Source: Iris pallida
Lineage: Eukaryota > Streptophyta > Magnoliopsida > Asparagales > Iridaceae
Reading direction: 5' to 3'
Length of the DNA: 64,000 nucleotides
Assembly: GCA_029216955.1 (NCBI GenBank)
Contig: JANAVB010015600.1
Coordinates: forward strand, 28,208,352-28,272,351
The translations under genes were made by a program, and so were the position numbers. Below, in pieces: positions 61,701 to 64,000 of this stretch. Each line of letters begins with the position of its first letter. Position 1 is the first letter of the stretch. The notes under the pieces are model-generated. The model searched no databases and was not told where the DNA came from. It saw only the letters and a list, made by a program, of their open reading frames with translations.

Positions 61701-63684
61701 GAAGTTCTTGGGGAAACACGTCTAGAAATTCTTCAACTACCTTCGGAATCTGAACTTCTTCCATTGCCGTCACTACTCCCTGCTCTTGCTGAATTGCCTC
61801 TGATCTGACTAAGGTGAATCTCTTCATGCCTGGAATATCAAAAGATACACTCCCTCTACGACAATCTATTGTCGCATGACTGTCTTTCAGCCAGTCCATG
61901 CCTAAGATAACATCGAAATTTCCTACAGGAAATTCTATCAACCGGGCAGGTAAGGAATGCCCGCAAACTACAACGCTACACGCTAAAATAACTCTACTAA
62001 CTCCTACGAGCCCATTACCAGTGAGTATATTCAACCTCCCGGGCAATGCCTCGAACTCCATTCCTAGTCGTGTCGCAAATCGTGCAGATATAAATGAATG
62101 GGATGCTTCCGAATCAAACAATGCTACTGCGGGATATGAGGCGACGAGAATGTTACCTGCCACAACATCTCCCGATGCCAATGCCTCTTCCAAGGACAGA
62201 GTGAATGCCTGCCCTCGACCTCCTTGCTGATTCCCATGCTGCGGCCTAGCCTGATGCTGCTGCTGGCCCCTGCCTTGATGATGCTGGGGTAGTCTATGCT
62301 GGTGTTGCTGCATCGGCGGTCCCTGCTGCCGAAACATCTGAGCCTGCGGTACTAACGGACGCTGCGCCAATGGCCTAACTGCCACCGCTGGTCCTCGATA
62401 CTGGCCTGCCCCTGGTGCTGGCAGAGCAGAAAACTGCTGCCCTGGCCCTCCTGACCTCGAATTCATGGGACATGTGGTAACCCGATGGTCTGGATTTCCA
62501 CATATCAGATACAGTACATTCAATGTCCGACACACATCTCTAGTGTGTCCCATCTTCCCACAATAAGTGCAGCCCACCGGGGGTTGCTGGTTCTTCTTCT
62601 GTTGCTGTTGCTGCCTGGGTGGTGCTGGTCCTCGTATCGCCACATCGTGGATACGAATGCCAGTGGATGGTGCTGTTGTTCGGGGCGCTGCTCCCCCTCC
62701 TCCTTCAATCTGACTGTGGGATCTCTTCTGACCTCCAGTCCTTGTCGCAAGCCTCTGAATGGTGAGCTCATGCCTTCGAGTTGCCGTCAATATCTCATCA
62801 AAAGTCTGGTAGTTGTGCCCCTCTATTAATTGCAAAAGTTCAAGATGAAACCCTTGCTGAAACCTCATGGCCCTCTGGCGCTCTGTTGTTACCATCTCTG
62901 TGGCAAATCTACTCAATCTGCAGAATTCCGCTGCATAAGCATCTACAGTCTTGCCAGCCTGCCTGAGGCTGATAAACTTCTGTTGTAGCTCAAACCGCGC
63001 CATAACTCCATAGTACTTGGTCTTGAATCTTGCTATAAAATCGTCCCAAGCCACAGGACGCCTGATGCCCACTTCCTCTGATTTCCACCAATCACGTGCG
63101 AGATCCTGAAGTAACAACTTTACTAGATCCACACGTTCTTCCGCCGGTACCTTAGCCGCTTTCAGAATAGCCTCCATATCCTTAAGCCATGCATCTGCTG
63201 AGATGGCATCATCCGTGCCCTCGAAACGGCGGGGGTTGTACTTGCAAAACCTGGCTGATGCTCCTGAATCAGCCCTCACTCCTCTTTCCAAAGCCGTCTG
63301 CAATCCTTGGTTGAGCAACACATTCTGCTCTTGTAGCTGAGTGTGCATGCGCTGCTGGGCCAACATCTGATGTTGCTGAGCAGCCATCATTCCTCTCATG
63401 ATCTCCAGAAGGGCTGGTGTGTCCACTTGGGTAGGTGGAACTGTCGGTGGGTTTGGAATATCCGGATACTGCGGTCCAACCGCTGGTTCTACTATCACTT
63501 CTTCCTGGATAGTCTCCTGAGGTGAGACTGGCCCTTGTTGCTGACCAACCTGGTCATGTTGCCCATGTTGTTGCTGTCCAACTCTGACAGGTGCGGACGA
63601 AGTGCCTCTAAGAAAAGGGACAAAAGAACAATCAAACAACCGGACATGAAGGATCAATGAAGTCAAAGGATACCGGAATGTCAA
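58795..63684 (-). pseudogene. Tekay Gag-Pol polyprotein with one premature stop and a protease lesion
   Basis: One frame of 1,630 codons is broken only by TAG at 59920-59922, where PIPK-W-KWEH is expected. Gag: [20 protein letters not shown] and [10 protein letters not shown]. Knuckles: [14 protein letters not shown] and [11 protein letters not shown]. Protease: [11 protein letters not shown], where the catalytic DSG has become DSE (codon 62107-62109). [20 protein letters not shown] and catalytic FLDDIL. RNase [21 protein letters not shown] and ADALSR. Integrase: [42 protein letters not shown] and [11 protein letters not shown]. It ends with a chromodomain ([37 protein letters not shown]) that targets heterochromatin in this clade. 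Both lesions are G-to-A changes in the coding strand. Confidence 0.93.
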
Positions 63685-63775
63685 GCAAGAGTTGAGAATA
63701 ACGAATCAGGAGATCAAGGAAAAACATGTGTGATTGAGACATCCTATCAAAATACCCCATAAGTCTGAAATCAGA

Positions 63776-63791
63776 CCTGCATGGGCCACCA
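63776..63791 (-). promoter_or_regulatory. Primer binding site (matches tRNA-Ile)
   Basis: On the minus strand, TGGTGGCCCATGCAGG, 9 nt after the 5' LTR. Confidence 0.75.
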
Positions 63792-63800
63792 CTAAAACCT

Positions 63801-64000
63801 TGTCACGCCCCAGAACCAGAATACTGGAGAGCGGGGGAATGACTCAGCCAGCTACGTATTACGGGTAGATGAATACCGTATAATACGATCAATGCTGTCT
63901 AACCAGACGAGGGGATGCATACTACATAAGAGTCTTACTATGGTCATTACACATCTATTGTCTCAATCATTCAAGCAAGGAAACAGAAATAGAGAACATG
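63801..64000 (-). repeat. Start of the 5' LTR of the Tekay element (cut by the window edge)
   Basis: The first 200 plus-strand bases are colinear with 55640-55839, with four transitions. Confidence 0.93.

Larger units (their letters stand above)
55640..64000 (-). mobile_element. Nearly intact Tekay chromovirus (Ty3/Gypsy), running off the right edge
   Basis: Minus-strand element with a 2,986-bp 3' LTR (55640-58625), PPT block, one gag-pol frame (58795-63684) with a single stop, a tRNA-Ile PBS (63776-63791) and the start of the 5' LTR (63801 onward). Over the 200 bp of both LTRs that can be compared there are 4 differences, all transitions (about 2%). It lies inside the CACTA-like element. 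Confidence 0.93.

Overview
This is a window of a large, repeat-rich flowering-plant nuclear genome. The evidence is plant-type Ty1/Copia and Ty3/Gypsy (Tekay chromovirus and Tat) retrotransposons, many hAT/CACTA/MITE families, a degraded plastid 16S rRNA fragment, and a plant Sec14-like (CRAL-TRIO) gene. The species cannot be told from the sequence.

Layout. (1) 0.7-10.8 kb: an old dead Copia element (TSD tagct) opened three times: by a hAT MITE in its left LTR, by a younger complete Copia (3691-8701, TSD atatg) inside its reverse-transcriptase active-site codons, and by a 1-kb hAT element (9259-10285) carrying a captured Copia integrase piece. (2) 10.8-16.4 kb: two phase-compatible 3' exons of an unrecognised plus-strand gene, MITEs, a SINE and the plastid 16S fragment. 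(3) 16.5-54.4 kb, minus strand: a Sec14-like lipid-transfer gene of five exons (281 codons, all introns phase 0) whose third intron is about 31.3 kb. That intron holds a LINE remnant; a 3-kb-LTR non-autonomous element (21041-44406, TSD tacac) inserted in the LINE; an apparently intact Tat element (30539-44122, TSD gtgcc) inserted in the right LTR of that element; and a Tekay-type element that has only its 3' LTR (44780-49527, TSD gttgt). (4) 50.4-54.3 kb, intron 1: MITEs and a TRIM. (5) 54.5-64 kb: a CACTA-like element 111 bp upstream of the Sec14-like start codon, itself entered by a nearly intact minus-strand Tekay element that runs off the right edge.

How the parts work together. The three Tekay-type elements, autonomous and non-autonomous, share the same primer-binding site, which matches the 3' end of plant tRNA-Ile rather than the usual initiator tRNA-Met, and a similar polypurine-tract block. 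The 3-kb-LTR element codes only for a short Gag-like protein with two zinc knuckles and must be mobilised in trans, plausibly by Tekay relatives like the one at 55.6-64 kb. The Tat element has two long ORFs (Gag-protease and RT-RNase H-archaeal RNase H-integrase) plus an antisense ORF with its own TATA box. All splice models, element ages and trans-mobilisation statements are inferences from sequence reading alone.
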